Assembly: GCF_000262545.1 (NCBI RefSeq)
Contig: NZ_JH660660.1
Location: 768,975-832,974, forward strand
Origin: Prevotella bivia DSM 20514
GTDB lineage: Bacteria > Bacteroidota > Bacteroidia > Bacteroidales > Bacteroidaceae
DNA: 64,000 nucleotides
Direction of reading: 5' to 3'
Shown: positions 54,875 through 63,605 of the stretch, in pieces
Position numbering within the stretch: position 1 is the stretch's first letter
Layout of the letters: the number at the start of each line of letters is the position of its first letter
Notes under the pieces: model-generated
Seen by the model: only the letters and a program-made list of their open reading frames with translations
What the model was told of the DNA's origin: nothing
The model's database searches: none
Translations under genes and position numbers: made by a program

Positions 54875-55717
54875 TTATGCCCCAATCTCTACTTCTTTTC
54901 CTTTTGATCGCCAAATAGCCCATGCGCCAAGTATGATCAGAGGGATGCTAAGTATTTGTCCCATGTCAATAGGTAAACCTGATTCGAATGCTACTTGTAT
55001 CTCTTTGGTATATTCAATGGCAAAGCGGAACACAAAGATAAGGAAGATACACAAGCCGAAAAACAAGCCTGTTCCCACCTTCTTAGGGTTGCGTTTGTAG
55101 ATAAAGAATATCAAACCAAAAAGCAATAGGTAAGCAAGGGCTTCGTAAAGTTGTCCTGGATGACGTGGGGAGCTATCTACTTTGTAGAAGATAAATGCCC
55201 AAGGCACATCGGTTATCTTACCGATAATCTCTGAATTCATAAGATTTCCTATGCGAATAAAACAGGCGGTAATGCCAGAACAAATGCCAAAGAAGTCGAG
55301 AACTACCCATGGCTTCATCTTATATCGTTTAATATAGAGGTATAATCCGAGTAATAGTCCTACTACACCTCCATGCGATGCAAGTCCTTGATACCCCACA
55401 AACTTCCATCCTCCATGCTCTAAAAAGCGGATAGGAACAATCATTTCAACAATATTTTTTGCTGAAGTAAGGAAATATTCAGGCTCATAAAAGAGACAAT
55501 GTCCTAGACGTGCACCAAGCAAAATGCTGATAAAGACATAAAGGAAAAGTGGTTCGAACTTTTCTTGGCTGTACTTATGCTGCTTGTAAAGCCACTTCAT
55601 CATGAAGTAACCCAATGCAAGTCCGATGAGCCAGCACATTCCATACCAGCGAATACCAAACCCTCCAAAGTTGAAGAGGTATTCACTAGGATTCCATGTG
55701 ATGTATAATGGTAACAT
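54875..55717 (-). CDS. lgt: Prolipoprotein diacylglyceryl transferase
   Basis: The start at 55717 (MLPLYITWNPSEYLFNFGG) gives 280 residues, the family size; the frame is open to 55780 but the added residues are not family-like. The integral membrane protein has about seven helices, the conserved YGMCWLIGLALG near the N-terminus, and the signature IRIGNLMNSEIIG (Arg, Asn, Glu of the active site). It adds diacylglycerol to the Cys of lipoprotein precursors such as the C1 peptidase and Ig-like lipoprotein in this window. It follows ychF by about 100 nt. Confidence 0.95.
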   Translation of the reverse strand: MLPLYITWNPSEYLFNFGGFGIRWYGMCWLIGLALGYFMMKWLYKQHKYSQEKFEPLFLYVFISILLGARLGHCLFYEPEYFLTSAKNIVEMIVPIRFLEHGGWKFVGYQGLASHGGVVGLLLGLYLYIKRYKMKPWVVLDFFGICSGITACFIRIGNLMNSEIIGKITDVPWAFIFYKVDSSPRHPGQLYEALAYLLLFGLIFFIYKRNPKKVGTGLFFGLCIFLIFVFRFAIEYTKEIQVAFESGLPIDMGQILSIPLIILGAWAIWRSKGKEVEIGA

Positions 55718-55814
55718 AGCTATTGCTTTTTTGTTGTTAAATACTTGGGAAAGAGTGGGGTAGAGGGTTACCTTCCTCACAGTAATTGTTTGCTAAGAGC
55801 AGGTTATTCTGTGC

Positions 55815-56918
55815 TTAAACGTTAAAGCGGAAGTGCATAATGTCTCCGTCTTGCACCTCATATTCCTTGCCTTCAATGCTTAGTTTTCCAGCTTCGCGAA
55901 TCTTTGCTTCAGAGCCATAGGTGATATAATCGTCGTATTTTATTACCTCGGCACGAATGAAACCTTTCTCAAAGTCGGTGTGGATAACGCCTGCACACTG
56001 TGGAGCTTTCCAACCTTTGTGGTAGGTCCAAGCCTTTACTTCCATCTCACCAGCGGTAATGAAGGTCTGAAGATTGAGCAGATGGTATGCTTTATTGATA
56101 AGTCTGTTCACACCACTTTCAGTTAATCCAAGCTCATCAAGAAACATTTTCTTATCCTCATAGCTCTCCAATGAGGCAATATCTTCCTCTGTTTTAGCTG
56201 CAATAATCATGGCTTCAGCACCTTCTTCGGCAGCAATAGCTTCTACTTTCTTACTATATTCGTTGCCCTCTTTTGCACTATTTTCATCTACATTACAAAC
56301 GTAAAGTACTGGTTTGGTGGTCAATAGGAAGAGGTTATGTGCTGCATCTTGCTCTTCTTTACTATCGAAAGATACGCTACGAGCGTTCTTTCCTTGTTCT
56401 AATACTTCTTTATAAGCAGTAAGAACATTCATCAAAACCTTTGCGTCCTTATTTCCTGCTGCTGCCATTTTAGTAGTTTTAGCTAGCTGTCCCTCTACGG
56501 TTTCGAGGTCTTTGAGCTGCAACTCTGTGTCGATAATTTCTTTATCTTCTATCGGATTGACAGACATACCGCCTTCACGTACCACGTTATCATCGTCGAA
56601 ACAGCGGATAACGTGAATGATAGCATCACATTCGCGGATGTTGCCGAGGAACTTATTGCCCAAGCCTTCACCTTTTGAAGCACCTTTTACAAGACCTGCG
56701 ATGTCTACAATCTCACAAGTTGCTGGTACTATACGTCCTGGATGAATGATCTCTGCAAGCTTGTTGAGACGCTCATCAGGTACTGTTATCACACCTAAGT
56801 TTGGCTCTATTGTACAGAAAGGGAAATTAGCAGCCTGCGCTTTAGCACTGCTAAGACAGTTGAAAAGAGTAGATTTGCCCACGTTTGGCAAACCTACAAT
56901 ACCACATTTTAATGCCAT
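55815..56918 (-). CDS. ychF: Redox-regulated ATPase YchF
   Basis: This 367-residue Obg-family protein has the P-loop [15 protein letters not shown] (about 9-23), [20 protein letters not shown] with the G3 motif, and NVDE in place of NKxD. That change shifts preference from GTP to ATP. A helical domain and the C-terminal TGS domain ([22 protein letters not shown]) follow. It binds ribosomes and responds to oxidative stress. Length is standard. A perfect TACTTTTG -7 element lies 31 nt before the ATG. Confidence 0.96.
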   Translation of the reverse strand: MALKCGIVGLPNVGKSTLFNCLSSAKAQAANFPFCTIEPNLGVITVPDERLNKLAEIIHPGRIVPATCEIVDIAGLVKGASKGEGLGNKFLGNIRECDAIIHVIRCFDDDNVVREGGMSVNPIEDKEIIDTELQLKDLETVEGQLAKTTKMAAAGNKDAKVLMNVLTAYKEVLEQGKNARSVSFDSKEEQDAAHNLFLLTTKPVLYVCNVDENSAKEGNEYSKKVEAIAAEEGAEAMIIAAKTEEDIASLESYEDKKMFLDELGLTESGVNRLINKAYHLLNLQTFITAGEMEVKAWTYHKGWKAPQCAGVIHTDFEKGFIRAEVIKYDDYITYGSEAKIREAGKLSIEGKEYEVQDGDIMHFRFNV

Positions 56919-56948
56919 ATATCGTTTAAACGTTTATTTCTTTTGGTG

Positions 56949-56956
56949 CAAAAGTA
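56949..56956 (-). promoter_or_regulatory. Bacteroidetes -7 element for ychF
   Basis: The minus strand reads TACTTTTG, matching TAnnTTTG, 30 nt before the ychF ATG. Confidence 0.6.
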
Positions 56957-57104
56957 CATAAATATAATGAGAATAGGGTGGAGTTAAGAGGTGAATTGAG
57001 AAGCTAAACGTAAAAAACTCTAAGTAAATAGCAATTATTTTACTTAGAATTTTTCAGTATTTATGTGCCATCCTTAAGCACAATTGAGTTTTCTTCAGAT
57101 AGTC

Positions 57105-59867
57105 TTAATGCGCTTCTAACCAGTTGTTTCCCCATCCAGCATCGGCAACGAGAGGAACGTTGAGAGGGTAGGCGGCTTGCATTTCTTCGATAACGATGCG
57201 TTCCACTTTCTCTTTTTCTTCAGGGAATACAGAGAAGTTGAGTTCGTCGTGCACTTGAAGGATCATCTTAGAGCGAATATTTTCACGGCGGAAACGCTCC
57301 CAAATGCGTATCATTGCCACCTTTATAATGTCAGCTTCTGTACCTTGAATAGGGGCGTTAATGGCATTGCGTTCGGCAAATCCGCGCACTGTTCCATTCT
57401 TACTATTGATGTCGGAAAGGTAACGGCGGCGATTGAAGAGTGTCTCGGCATAACCCTTTTCACGTGCTGTTTGCTTGGCTTTTTCCATAAAGGCTTTCAC
57501 GCTAGGGAAGGTTTTGAAGTAGCCTTCAATCAACTCTTTTGCCTCTCCATTAGGTATTCCCATGCGCTGTGCCAAGCCATAAGTGGTGATGCCATAGATG
57601 ATACCGAAGTTAGCTTGCTTTGCTTTCTTGCGCTGTGCATCGCTAACTTCTTCCATTGGAACATGCCATATCTTTGCAGCTGTTGCTCGATGAATATCGT
57701 GCCCACTACGAAATGCCTCCATCATGTTTTCATCTTGACTTAGATGTGCCATAATACGAAGTTCTATCTGGCTATAATCGGCTGAAAAAAACAAACACTT
57801 TGGTTCTGGAATAAAGCATTTTCTGATCTCCTTTCCATCGTCTGTTCGTACAGGAATATTTTGCAAATTGGGGTCGCTCGAAGATAAGCGTCCTGTAGCA
57901 GTAAGTGCTTGATTGAAGGAGGTATGGATATGACCTGTACGCTTATTGATAAGCTTTGGAAGCGCATCAATATAGGTGCTTAATAGCTTTTTAATACCTC
58001 TGTATTTTAAAATGTTACCTACGATAGGAGCAGAAGCTTCTAAACTCTGTAGTACTTCTTCGGAAGTAACATATTGTCCAGTCTTTGTTTTCTTCGGTTT
58101 CTCCATGATTTGCATCTTCCCGAAGAGAATATCGCCTACCTGTTTAGGGCTTGATATATTAAATTTCTCACTTGCTTGCTCATAGATAAGTGCTTCGTAT
58201 TCATTCATACGATCGGTGAAAATTTTTGAAGTTTCGGCTAATGCATCGGTGTCTAAGCAAACTCCGTTCATCTCCATATCAGCTAATACCCTAACAAGTG
58301 GCATCTCAATTTTCCAGAATAAATCTTCAGCATTTACCTCCTTGAGTTTTGGTTCAAGCACTTTATATAGCTGAAGCGTAATGTCAGCATCTTCTGAAGC
58401 ATACTCATAGATGTCGGTAGGCGAGAGGTCGCGCATGTTTTTCTGGTGCTTTCCTTTTGCTCCGATGAGTTCATCAATATGCACCGTTTTATAACCCAAC
58501 AATGTTTCAGCCATATAGTCCATATTATGATGCAACTCAGGTTGGATAAGATAATGCGCAATCATTGTGTCGAACATCTTGCCTTTGATGTCAATGCCAT
58601 ATTGAGCAAGTACTTCATAATCGTATTTTATGTTCTGACCCACCTTTAAAATATTTTCGTTTTCATACAATGGTCTGAAAATATTTACGAATTTTTCTGC
58701 TTCCCTGCGATCGGATGGGATAGCAACATAAAACGCTTTCTTTTCCTCTATGGCAAAGCTTAGTCCCACTAATTCTGCCTGCATTGTATCGGTAGAAGTA
58801 GTTTCTGTGTCTAAACTTAAAACTTTAGATGTCAATAAAAAATCACAAAGTTTGCTAGCTTCTTCCTCATTATCAATGAGTTTATATTCGTGTTCTACTG
58901 TTTTAATGCTCTCAAAATTTGAAAATTTAGGAACATCTGGAGTGTCGGGCGTATTTTCGGCAAATAAATCGAGCTGATTATTCTTACTTTTAGACTTTTC
59001 TTTACCCTTCTTAACAAACTTATTCAGTAAGGTACGAAATTCTAGTTCGGTGAAGATCTCGCGCAGCTTCTCCTCATTTGGTTCTTCCAATTTTAATTCA
59101 TCAAGTGAAACCTCAATAGGAACATCACGACGAATGGTTGCTAAGAACTTCGACATCTTAATATCGTGTATATGACTTTCCACCTTTTCGCGCAATTTTC
59201 CTTTGATCTCCCCAGTGCGTGCTAGCATTTCATCAATAGAGCCAAACTCATTGATTAGTTTAGCAGCAGTTTTCTCGCCCACGCCAGGACAGCCCGGAAA
59301 GTTGTCGGCAGAGTCGCCCATTAAGGCAAGGAGATCGACTACCTGTGCCGCACTTGGTATGCCATACTTCTCTTGTATCTGTGGTTCGCCCACTACTTCA
59401 TAACCACCACCGTGCTGAGGACGATACATATAGATGTGATCACCAATGAGCTGACCGTAGTCTTTGTCAGGTGTGAGCATAAAAGTATCGATTCCATCGG
59501 CCCCAAAGCGAGTTGCAAGTGTTCCAATTACATCGTCAGCCTCGAAGCCTTCAGCCTGTAATGTAGGAATGTGCATAGCTTCAAGGATCTCGCGAATGTA
59601 GGGAACAGCAGCCTTAATATCCTCTGGCGTGGCATCTCTTTGTGCTTTATACTCTGGAAAAGCCTCGTTGCGAAAGGTTTCACCAATATCGAATGCTACA
59701 CCAATATGGGTGGGATTTTCCTTTGTAATTACCTCGTTGAGCGTATTGAAAAAGCCCATTATAGCCGATGTGTTTAGCCCTTTTGAATTTATACGTGGAT
59801 TTTTGATAAAGGCATAGTATGACCGAAATATTAAAGCGTATGCGTCTATCAAGAAAAGTTTAGCCAT
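57105..59867 (-). CDS. polA: DNA polymerase I
   Basis: The 920-residue protein has all three domains. A 5' nuclease comes first (KLFLIDAYALIFRSYYAF, EADDVIGTLA, ALMGDSADNFPGCPGVGEKT). A 3'-5' exonuclease follows with VLSLDTETTSTDTMQAELVG, whose DxE residues are kept. The family A polymerase has FSADYSQIELRIMAHLS, KKAKQANFGIIYGITTYGL and MILQVHDELNFSV. It acts in gap filling and repair. A single gene, divergent from the polyprenyl synthase gene; no clear TAnnTTTG was found in its short upstream region. Confidence 0.97.
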   Translation of the reverse strand: MAKLFLIDAYALIFRSYYAFIKNPRINSKGLNTSAIMGFFNTLNEVITKENPTHIGVAFDIGETFRNEAFPEYKAQRDATPEDIKAAVPYIREILEAMHIPTLQAEGFEADDVIGTLATRFGADGIDTFMLTPDKDYGQLIGDHIYMYRPQHGGGYEVVGEPQIQEKYGIPSAAQVVDLLALMGDSADNFPGCPGVGEKTAAKLINEFGSIDEMLARTGEIKGKLREKVESHIHDIKMSKFLATIRRDVPIEVSLDELKLEEPNEEKLREIFTELEFRTLLNKFVKKGKEKSKSKNNQLDLFAENTPDTPDVPKFSNFESIKTVEHEYKLIDNEEEASKLCDFLLTSKVLSLDTETTSTDTMQAELVGLSFAIEEKKAFYVAIPSDRREAEKFVNIFRPLYENENILKVGQNIKYDYEVLAQYGIDIKGKMFDTMIAHYLIQPELHHNMDYMAETLLGYKTVHIDELIGAKGKHQKNMRDLSPTDIYEYASEDADITLQLYKVLEPKLKEVNAEDLFWKIEMPLVRVLADMEMNGVCLDTDALAETSKIFTDRMNEYEALIYEQASEKFNISSPKQVGDILFGKMQIMEKPKKTKTGQYVTSEEVLQSLEASAPIVGNILKYRGIKKLLSTYIDALPKLINKRTGHIHTSFNQALTATGRLSSSDPNLQNIPVRTDDGKEIRKCFIPEPKCLFFSADYSQIELRIMAHLSQDENMMEAFRSGHDIHRATAAKIWHVPMEEVSDAQRKKAKQANFGIIYGITTYGLAQRMGIPNGEAKELIEGYFKTFPSVKAFMEKAKQTAREKGYAETLFNRRRYLSDINSKNGTVRGFAERNAINAPIQGTEADIIKVAMIRIWERFRRENIRSKMILQVHDELNFSVFPEEKEKVERIVIEEMQAAYPLNVPLVADAGWGNNWLEAH

Positions 59868-59928
59868 AATTAAATGTATTTTAGGTGTAAAATTACTAAT
59901 ATCTTTCCATAATCTCCGATAAAATAAC

Positions 59929-59936
59929 TAATTTTG
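59929..59936 (+). promoter_or_regulatory. Bacteroidetes -7 element for the polyprenyl synthase gene
   Basis: TAATTTTG matches TAnnTTTG, 20 nt before the ATG at 59957. Confidence 0.6.
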
Positions 59937-59956
59937 TACATTATAATAATGTAAGA

Positions 59957-60937
59957 ATGGATACGCTATCACTTATAAAACAACCCATAGAATCGGAATT
60001 AAGCGATTTTATCGAGCTTTTTAATTCATCGTTACACCATGACGATGGTCTTCTTTCACAGGTCTTACATCATATCAAGCAGCGTGGTGGTAAGCGTATG
60101 CGCCCTATTCTTATTTTGTTGATAGCTAAAAATTTTGGTCAAATTTCATCAGTTACTCAGCATGCAGCAGTGGGTTTAGAGTTGCTCCACACAGCCTCGT
60201 TGATACATGACGATGTAGTGGATGAGAGCAGCCAGCGGCGCGGTCAGGCTAGTGTAAACGCTTCATATAATAACAAAGTGGCTGTTTTAGTAGGCGATTA
60301 TGTGCTCTCAACAGCCTTGTTACAAGTGAGTTACACTAATGCTAATCTTATAGTGAGATACCTTGCAGAGCTTGGTCAGACACTTAGTGATGGAGAAATA
60401 CTACAACTTTCAAATATACAACGTGAGCAAATAACGGAAGAGGCTTATCTTCAAATTATAGCCCGTAAGACTGCTATTTTGTTTGAGATATGTGCAGCTA
60501 TCGGTGCTGAGAGTGCTGGTGCATCTAAAGACGATGTAGCCTTGGCACGTGCTTTTGGTAAAGATTTGGGTATGATCTTCCAAATTCGCGATGATATTTT
60601 CGATTATTTCGACTCTGAGAAGGAAATAGGCAAGCCCACAGGCAATGATCTTACCGAGGGAAAGATAACGCTTCCTTTAATATATGCCCTTAATACTACT
60701 AAAAATGAGCAAATGATGGCGTTGGCACGTAAAGCAAAGGCTCTTACTATTACTGCTGATGAGATAACCGAACTGGTAGCTTTTACAAAGGAAAATGGTG
60801 GAGTGGAGTATGCAGAAAAGTGTATGAACGATTATCATGCAAAAGCAATGAGTTTTATAAATAATAAGGTTAGTGATCCTATTATTAAGCAGTCGCTCAC
60901 AGCTTATCTCGATTATGTTATACAGAGAAATAAGTAG
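59957..60937 (+). CDS. Trans polyprenyl diphosphate synthase (octaprenyl/IspB type)
   Basis: The 326-residue protein has the polyprenyl synthase motifs: RGGKRMRPILILL (about 48-60), the first Asp-rich motif LIHDDVVDESSQRRG (about 83-97), and the second, FQIRDDIFDYF (about 212-222). It extends farnesyl-type diphosphates with IPP to make the menaquinone side chain. Chain length cannot be read with certainty. It draws on IPP from the MEP pathway, whose ispG is in this window. Confidence 0.9.
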   Translation: MDTLSLIKQPIESELSDFIELFNSSLHHDDGLLSQVLHHIKQRGGKRMRPILILLIAKNFGQISSVTQHAAVGLELLHTASLIHDDVVDESSQRRGQASVNASYNNKVAVLVGDYVLSTALLQVSYTNANLIVRYLAELGQTLSDGEILQLSNIQREQITEEAYLQIIARKTAILFEICAAIGAESAGASKDDVALARAFGKDLGMIFQIRDDIFDYFDSEKEIGKPTGNDLTEGKITLPLIYALNTTKNEQMMALARKAKALTITADEITELVAFTKENGGVEYAEKCMNDYHAKAMSFINNKVSDPIIKQSLTAYLDYVIQRNK

Positions 60938-61049
60938 TTTTTGCTTTTTGTAAAAGCAAAATTGGCAAAACAGTATTAGGACGGTGTAGTATTGCATCGT
61001 CTTTTTTAGTGTATATACCTCGCATTATATACCCTTTAATAGGTGAAAG

Positions 61050-61245
61050 GTACGCTTTAAAGTAGAGAGATGTTATGTATTGATTATCAATAGGTTATAT
61101 TTTGTATTGAAAAATAAATTATTTTTATATCAAAAATAATTTATTTATATATTAAAAATAAATTAAAAATCAAATCAAAACATAATCATTTAATGGATGA
61201 AAGGTTATATATTGCTCGATAGAAGGTAATGTTTTGCCTATTATT
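61050..61245 (+). repeat. AT-rich dispersed intergenic repeat, copy 5
   Basis: The right core arm AAAAATAAATTAAAAA is at 61154-61169, with AAAAATAATTTATTT to its left and AAAACATAATCATTTAAT to its right. Outer words are AGGTTATATTTTG and AAGGTAATGTTTTGC. The 518-bp gap 60938-61455 between convergent genes holds this repeat and the deoC terminator. Confidence 0.7.
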
Positions 61246-61347
61246 AGCTTATTTTTTCTAGTGTTTGGTAGGGATATTGCTTTTATTATTGGTTAGGGGT
61301 AGTGGTATGGTTCTTTTTATTTTATCTTTTTATGCTATAAAAAGTAA

Positions 61348-61399
61348 AAGCTACTTAGCAGGTAATCCCATTGATTATGAGGATGTTGCTAAGTAGCTT
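61348..61399 (-). terminator. Intrinsic terminator of deoC
   Basis: Perfect 13-bp arms AAGCTACTTAGCA and its complement enclose a 26-nt loop with a further ATCC/GGAT pairing. T-rich DNA precedes it on the plus strand. Confidence 0.6.
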
Positions 61400-61455
61400 A
61401 AAGTGTCCTTTTAGTCTAACTGCGACAAAAAAAGGAAATGTTTTATGTCTTTATT

Positions 61456-62403
61456 TTAGAAGTATTTTATCTCACTTCCAAGGATCTCGCTTAGCAATAA
61501 GTTGGTTAAGCGGCTTGTTCCAAGGCGGAAGTAGTAATTGGTAGCCCACTTTTCGCCTAACACCTCTTTAAGGATGGTGTAGTAGATGATAGCGTCCATA
61601 GCACTATTGATGCCGCCAGAAGGCTTCAAACCTACCATAATACCTGTTTTATCGTAGTATTCCTTGATAGCCTGGCACATTACATAAACTGCTTCTGCGC
61701 TAGCACCGCCACCTTCTTTGCCCGTGCTAGTTTTGATAAAGTCGGCACCAGAGTACATAGCTAGGAGAGAAGCAATCTTAATATCCTTTGCATTTCGTAG
61801 TACACCAGTTTCAAGGATCACCTTCATATCAGCATCGCCACATACTTCTTTTAGTTCGGAAATAGTATCGCAAACGGTCTCGTAGTCGCCTGAGAAGAAG
61901 CTGCCAACAGGTAGAACGATGTCGATATTGGTAGCACCATCCTTTATAGCAAGCGAAGTTTCGATGGTTTTTACTTCTAGGAATGTTTGTGAAGAAGGGA
62001 AAGCACCACTTACATTAGCTACTTCTACGCCCTCTACTTCCAAGCTATCAGCTATTAGCTTAGTGAAGTTAGGGTAGGTACAGATAGCTGCAACGTGAGG
62101 AAGCTCTGGATAATCTTCGTTGAATTTATTGATTTTTTCTACCATTCCGAGTACTTTTTCCTCTGTATCAGTAACGCTTAGCGTGGTGTATTCGATACTG
62201 CCGAATAGGAATTTCTTAACCTCTAAGTTGTTGTTTTCTGGTACTTTCTCTTCAATAATTTTCTTAACAGCCGCCTTTACTTCATCATCTGAGATTTCAA
62301 GGTTATACTGTGCGAGTGCTTGCTCGTACTTACTGCTATCTATTCTGCCAGCAGCTTTCTGCTTACGAATGTCTTTTGAGAATTCTTCTTTAATTGTTCC
62401 CAT
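61456..62403 (-). CDS. deoC: Deoxyribose-phosphate aldolase
   Basis: The 315-residue protein carries a class I aldolase TIM barrel. GATNIDIVLPVGSFFSGDYE, MKVILETGVL and ADFIKTSTGKEGGGASAEAV, with the Schiff-base Lys in KTSTGK, are diagnostic. It splits deoxyribose 5-phosphate to glyceraldehyde 3-phosphate and acetaldehyde in nucleoside salvage. It is longer at the N-terminus than the 250-residue E. coli enzyme, like other Bacteroidetes forms. It is the downstream gene of uvrC-dtd-mazG-deoC, but a 228-bp gap without a recognised gene separates it from the mazG-like gene. Confidence 0.95.
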   Translation of the reverse strand: MGTIKEEFSKDIRKQKAAGRIDSSKYEQALAQYNLEISDDEVKAAVKKIIEEKVPENNNLEVKKFLFGSIEYTTLSVTDTEEKVLGMVEKINKFNEDYPELPHVAAICTYPNFTKLIADSLEVEGVEVANVSGAFPSSQTFLEVKTIETSLAIKDGATNIDIVLPVGSFFSGDYETVCDTISELKEVCGDADMKVILETGVLRNAKDIKIASLLAMYSGADFIKTSTGKEGGGASAEAVYVMCQAIKEYYDKTGIMVGLKPSGGINSAMDAIIYYTILKEVLGEKWATNYYFRLGTSRLTNLLLSEILGSEIKYF

Positions 62404-62631
62404 ATTATTTTAGTTATGTTTATAAAGTTATTGTTTTATAAGTTGCTGTCTGAAAGACAGATTTTTTGTTTGTTTTTTACCGTTTCTAGGCTTGTATTCT
62501 TGCTTATCCATGGCTATAGAAATAAAGTTTTTCAGGCTTTTATATCTCTTTTTCTGCCTTTTTAAAGGATTGCTTGTACTTGGCAGCTAGCTTTTATATG
62601 AGTGAGCAGCGGATTGCTTTAATGCCTTTGC

Positions 62632-62958
62632 TTAGGTCTGGAGTTTTGGATTATTGCGGTGTCTGTCCTTATCGCGTGCTGTTTTCTTGTCAAAACTTTT
62701 CTGGAGCTCGGTAGTAAGATCTACTCCTGTTTGGTTGGCAAGACATATCAAAACCCACAGAATATCAGCCATTTCCTCGCCTATATTAGGCTTTTCGCCT
62801 GGTTTAAAACTTTGATCGCCATAGGTTCGAGCCATTGCACGTGCTAGCTCGCCTACCTCTTCGGTGAGGCAAGCCATATTGGTGAGTTCGCTAAAGTAGC
62901 GCACTCCATAGGTTTTTATCCACTGATCGACTGCTTTTTGAGCTTCTTCTATCGTCAT
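62632..62958 (-). CDS. MazG-like nucleotide pyrophosphohydrolase
   Basis: The 108-residue all-helical protein has the MazG metal motif split as CLTEEVGELARAMAR (EExxE) and NIGEEMADILWVLICLAN (ExxD). This short single-domain form hydrolyses NTP or dNTP to the monophosphate and pyrophosphate and is thought to clear aberrant nucleotides. It sits between dtd and deoC, a Bacteroidales order. Its actual substrate is not known. Confidence 0.9.
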   Translation of the reverse strand: MTIEEAQKAVDQWIKTYGVRYFSELTNMACLTEEVGELARAMARTYGDQSFKPGEKPNIGEEMADILWVLICLANQTGVDLTTELQKSFDKKTARDKDRHRNNPKLQT

Positions 62959-62965
62959 AATTCTA

Positions 62966-63091
62966 TTATGTAAATCCTTTTATTCCGCCATTACATACTA
63001 TTAGTGCTAACAGAATAAAAAAAATAATAGTAATAATAGCCATATAGGTGATGAGTACTTTTATGGCTCGATTTCTTCTTTCTTTTACCAT
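62966..63091 (-). CDS. Small basic single-helix membrane protein
   Basis: The ATG at 63091 gives 41 residues: a basic N-terminus (MVKERRNRAIKVLITY) and one membrane helix (about 18-33, ITIIFFILLALIV). The frame stays open upstream to 63175, overlapping the end of dtd by 47 nt. The downstream ATG is preferred because it avoids that overlap. It lies 38 nt after dtd and 7 nt before the mazG-like gene, so it is in their transcript. Function unknown. Confidence 0.45.
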   Translation of the reverse strand: MVKERRNRAIKVLITYMAIITIIFFILLALIVCNGGIKGFT

Positions 63092-63128
63092 TTCTTTTTT
63101 CGTTAGAGTGGCGTTAGCACTCTTCGTA

Positions 63129-63581
63129 TTATTCTTTGTTATGCGTATCCATGCAAATAGTAGCAGGACCGTCATTGAGTAGTTCTACCTTCATATCGGC
63201 ACCAAACTCGCCTCTGCCTACAGGAGATCCTAATAGGGTAGACAAGGTGTTGCAGAAATGCTCATAGAGCGGGATAGAAAGCTCGTGCTTGGCTGCATGA
63301 AGCCAGCTAGGGCGATTGCCCTTCTTGTAGCTTGCAAGTAGCGTAAACTGCGAAACAACGAGGATTTCGCCTCCTGCTTCGAGGATGCTTTTGTTCATAA
63401 CACCAGCCTCGTCGTCGAAAATGCGTAAGCTAATAACTTTCTTTGCCAGCCAGTTGGCATCTTCTTGGGTGTCGTTATCTGCCACTCCTAATAGGATAAG
63501 GTAGCCTTTACCGATAGCCGATTTTAAATTGCCATTAATGGTTACAGAGGCTTTTGTTACACGTTGGATTACTATTCTCAT
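63129..63581 (-). CDS. dtd: D-aminoacyl-tRNA deacylase
   Basis: The start at 63581 (MRIVIQRVTKASVTINGN) gives 150 residues; an upstream ATG at 63596 would lie inside the promoter. It has the DTD motifs VSQFTLLASYKKGNRPSW and SPVGRGEFGADMKVELLNDGP, with the SQxT and NxGPxT-type active site (NDGPATI). It hydrolyses D-amino acids, and Gly from mischarged tRNAs, off tRNA. It lies 24 nt after the uvrC stop. Confidence 0.95.
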   Translation of the reverse strand: MRIVIQRVTKASVTINGNLKSAIGKGYLILLGVADNDTQEDANWLAKKVISLRIFDDEAGVMNKSILEAGGEILVVSQFTLLASYKKGNRPSWLHAAKHELSIPLYEHFCNTLSTLLGSPVGRGEFGADMKVELLNDGPATICMDTHNKE

Positions 63582-63585
63582 GTTA

Positions 63586-63593
63586 CAAATATA
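63586..63593 (-). promoter_or_regulatory. Candidate -7 element almost on the dtd start codon
   Basis: The minus strand reads TATATTTG, matching TAnnTTTG; its G is 4 nt before the dtd ATG, so a transcript from it would be nearly leaderless. dtd could also be read from the uvrC transcript. Confidence 0.4.
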
Positions 63594-63605
63594 CAAAATA
63601 TTCTG

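Noticed and set aside
55718..55780. N-terminal extension of lgt
   Set aside because: The 21 extra residues are not membrane-like or family-like; the start at 55717 gives the normal length.
57177..57743. 188-codon open frame opposite polA
   Set aside because: It is antisense to the conserved polymerase domain; the product is His/Cys/Phe-rich with no recognisable domain.
61050..61245. CRISPR array suggested by repeated AT words
   Set aside because: There are no equal-length spacers or regular unit length, no cas genes, and the words are palindromic parts of the dispersed repeat.
62404..62631. Possible small gene in the gap between deoC and the mazG-like gene (23-codon minus-strand frame near 62512)
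   Set aside because: It is too short, with no promoter, start signal or family resemblance; a CTGTCT/AGACAG hairpin is present but not clearly functional.
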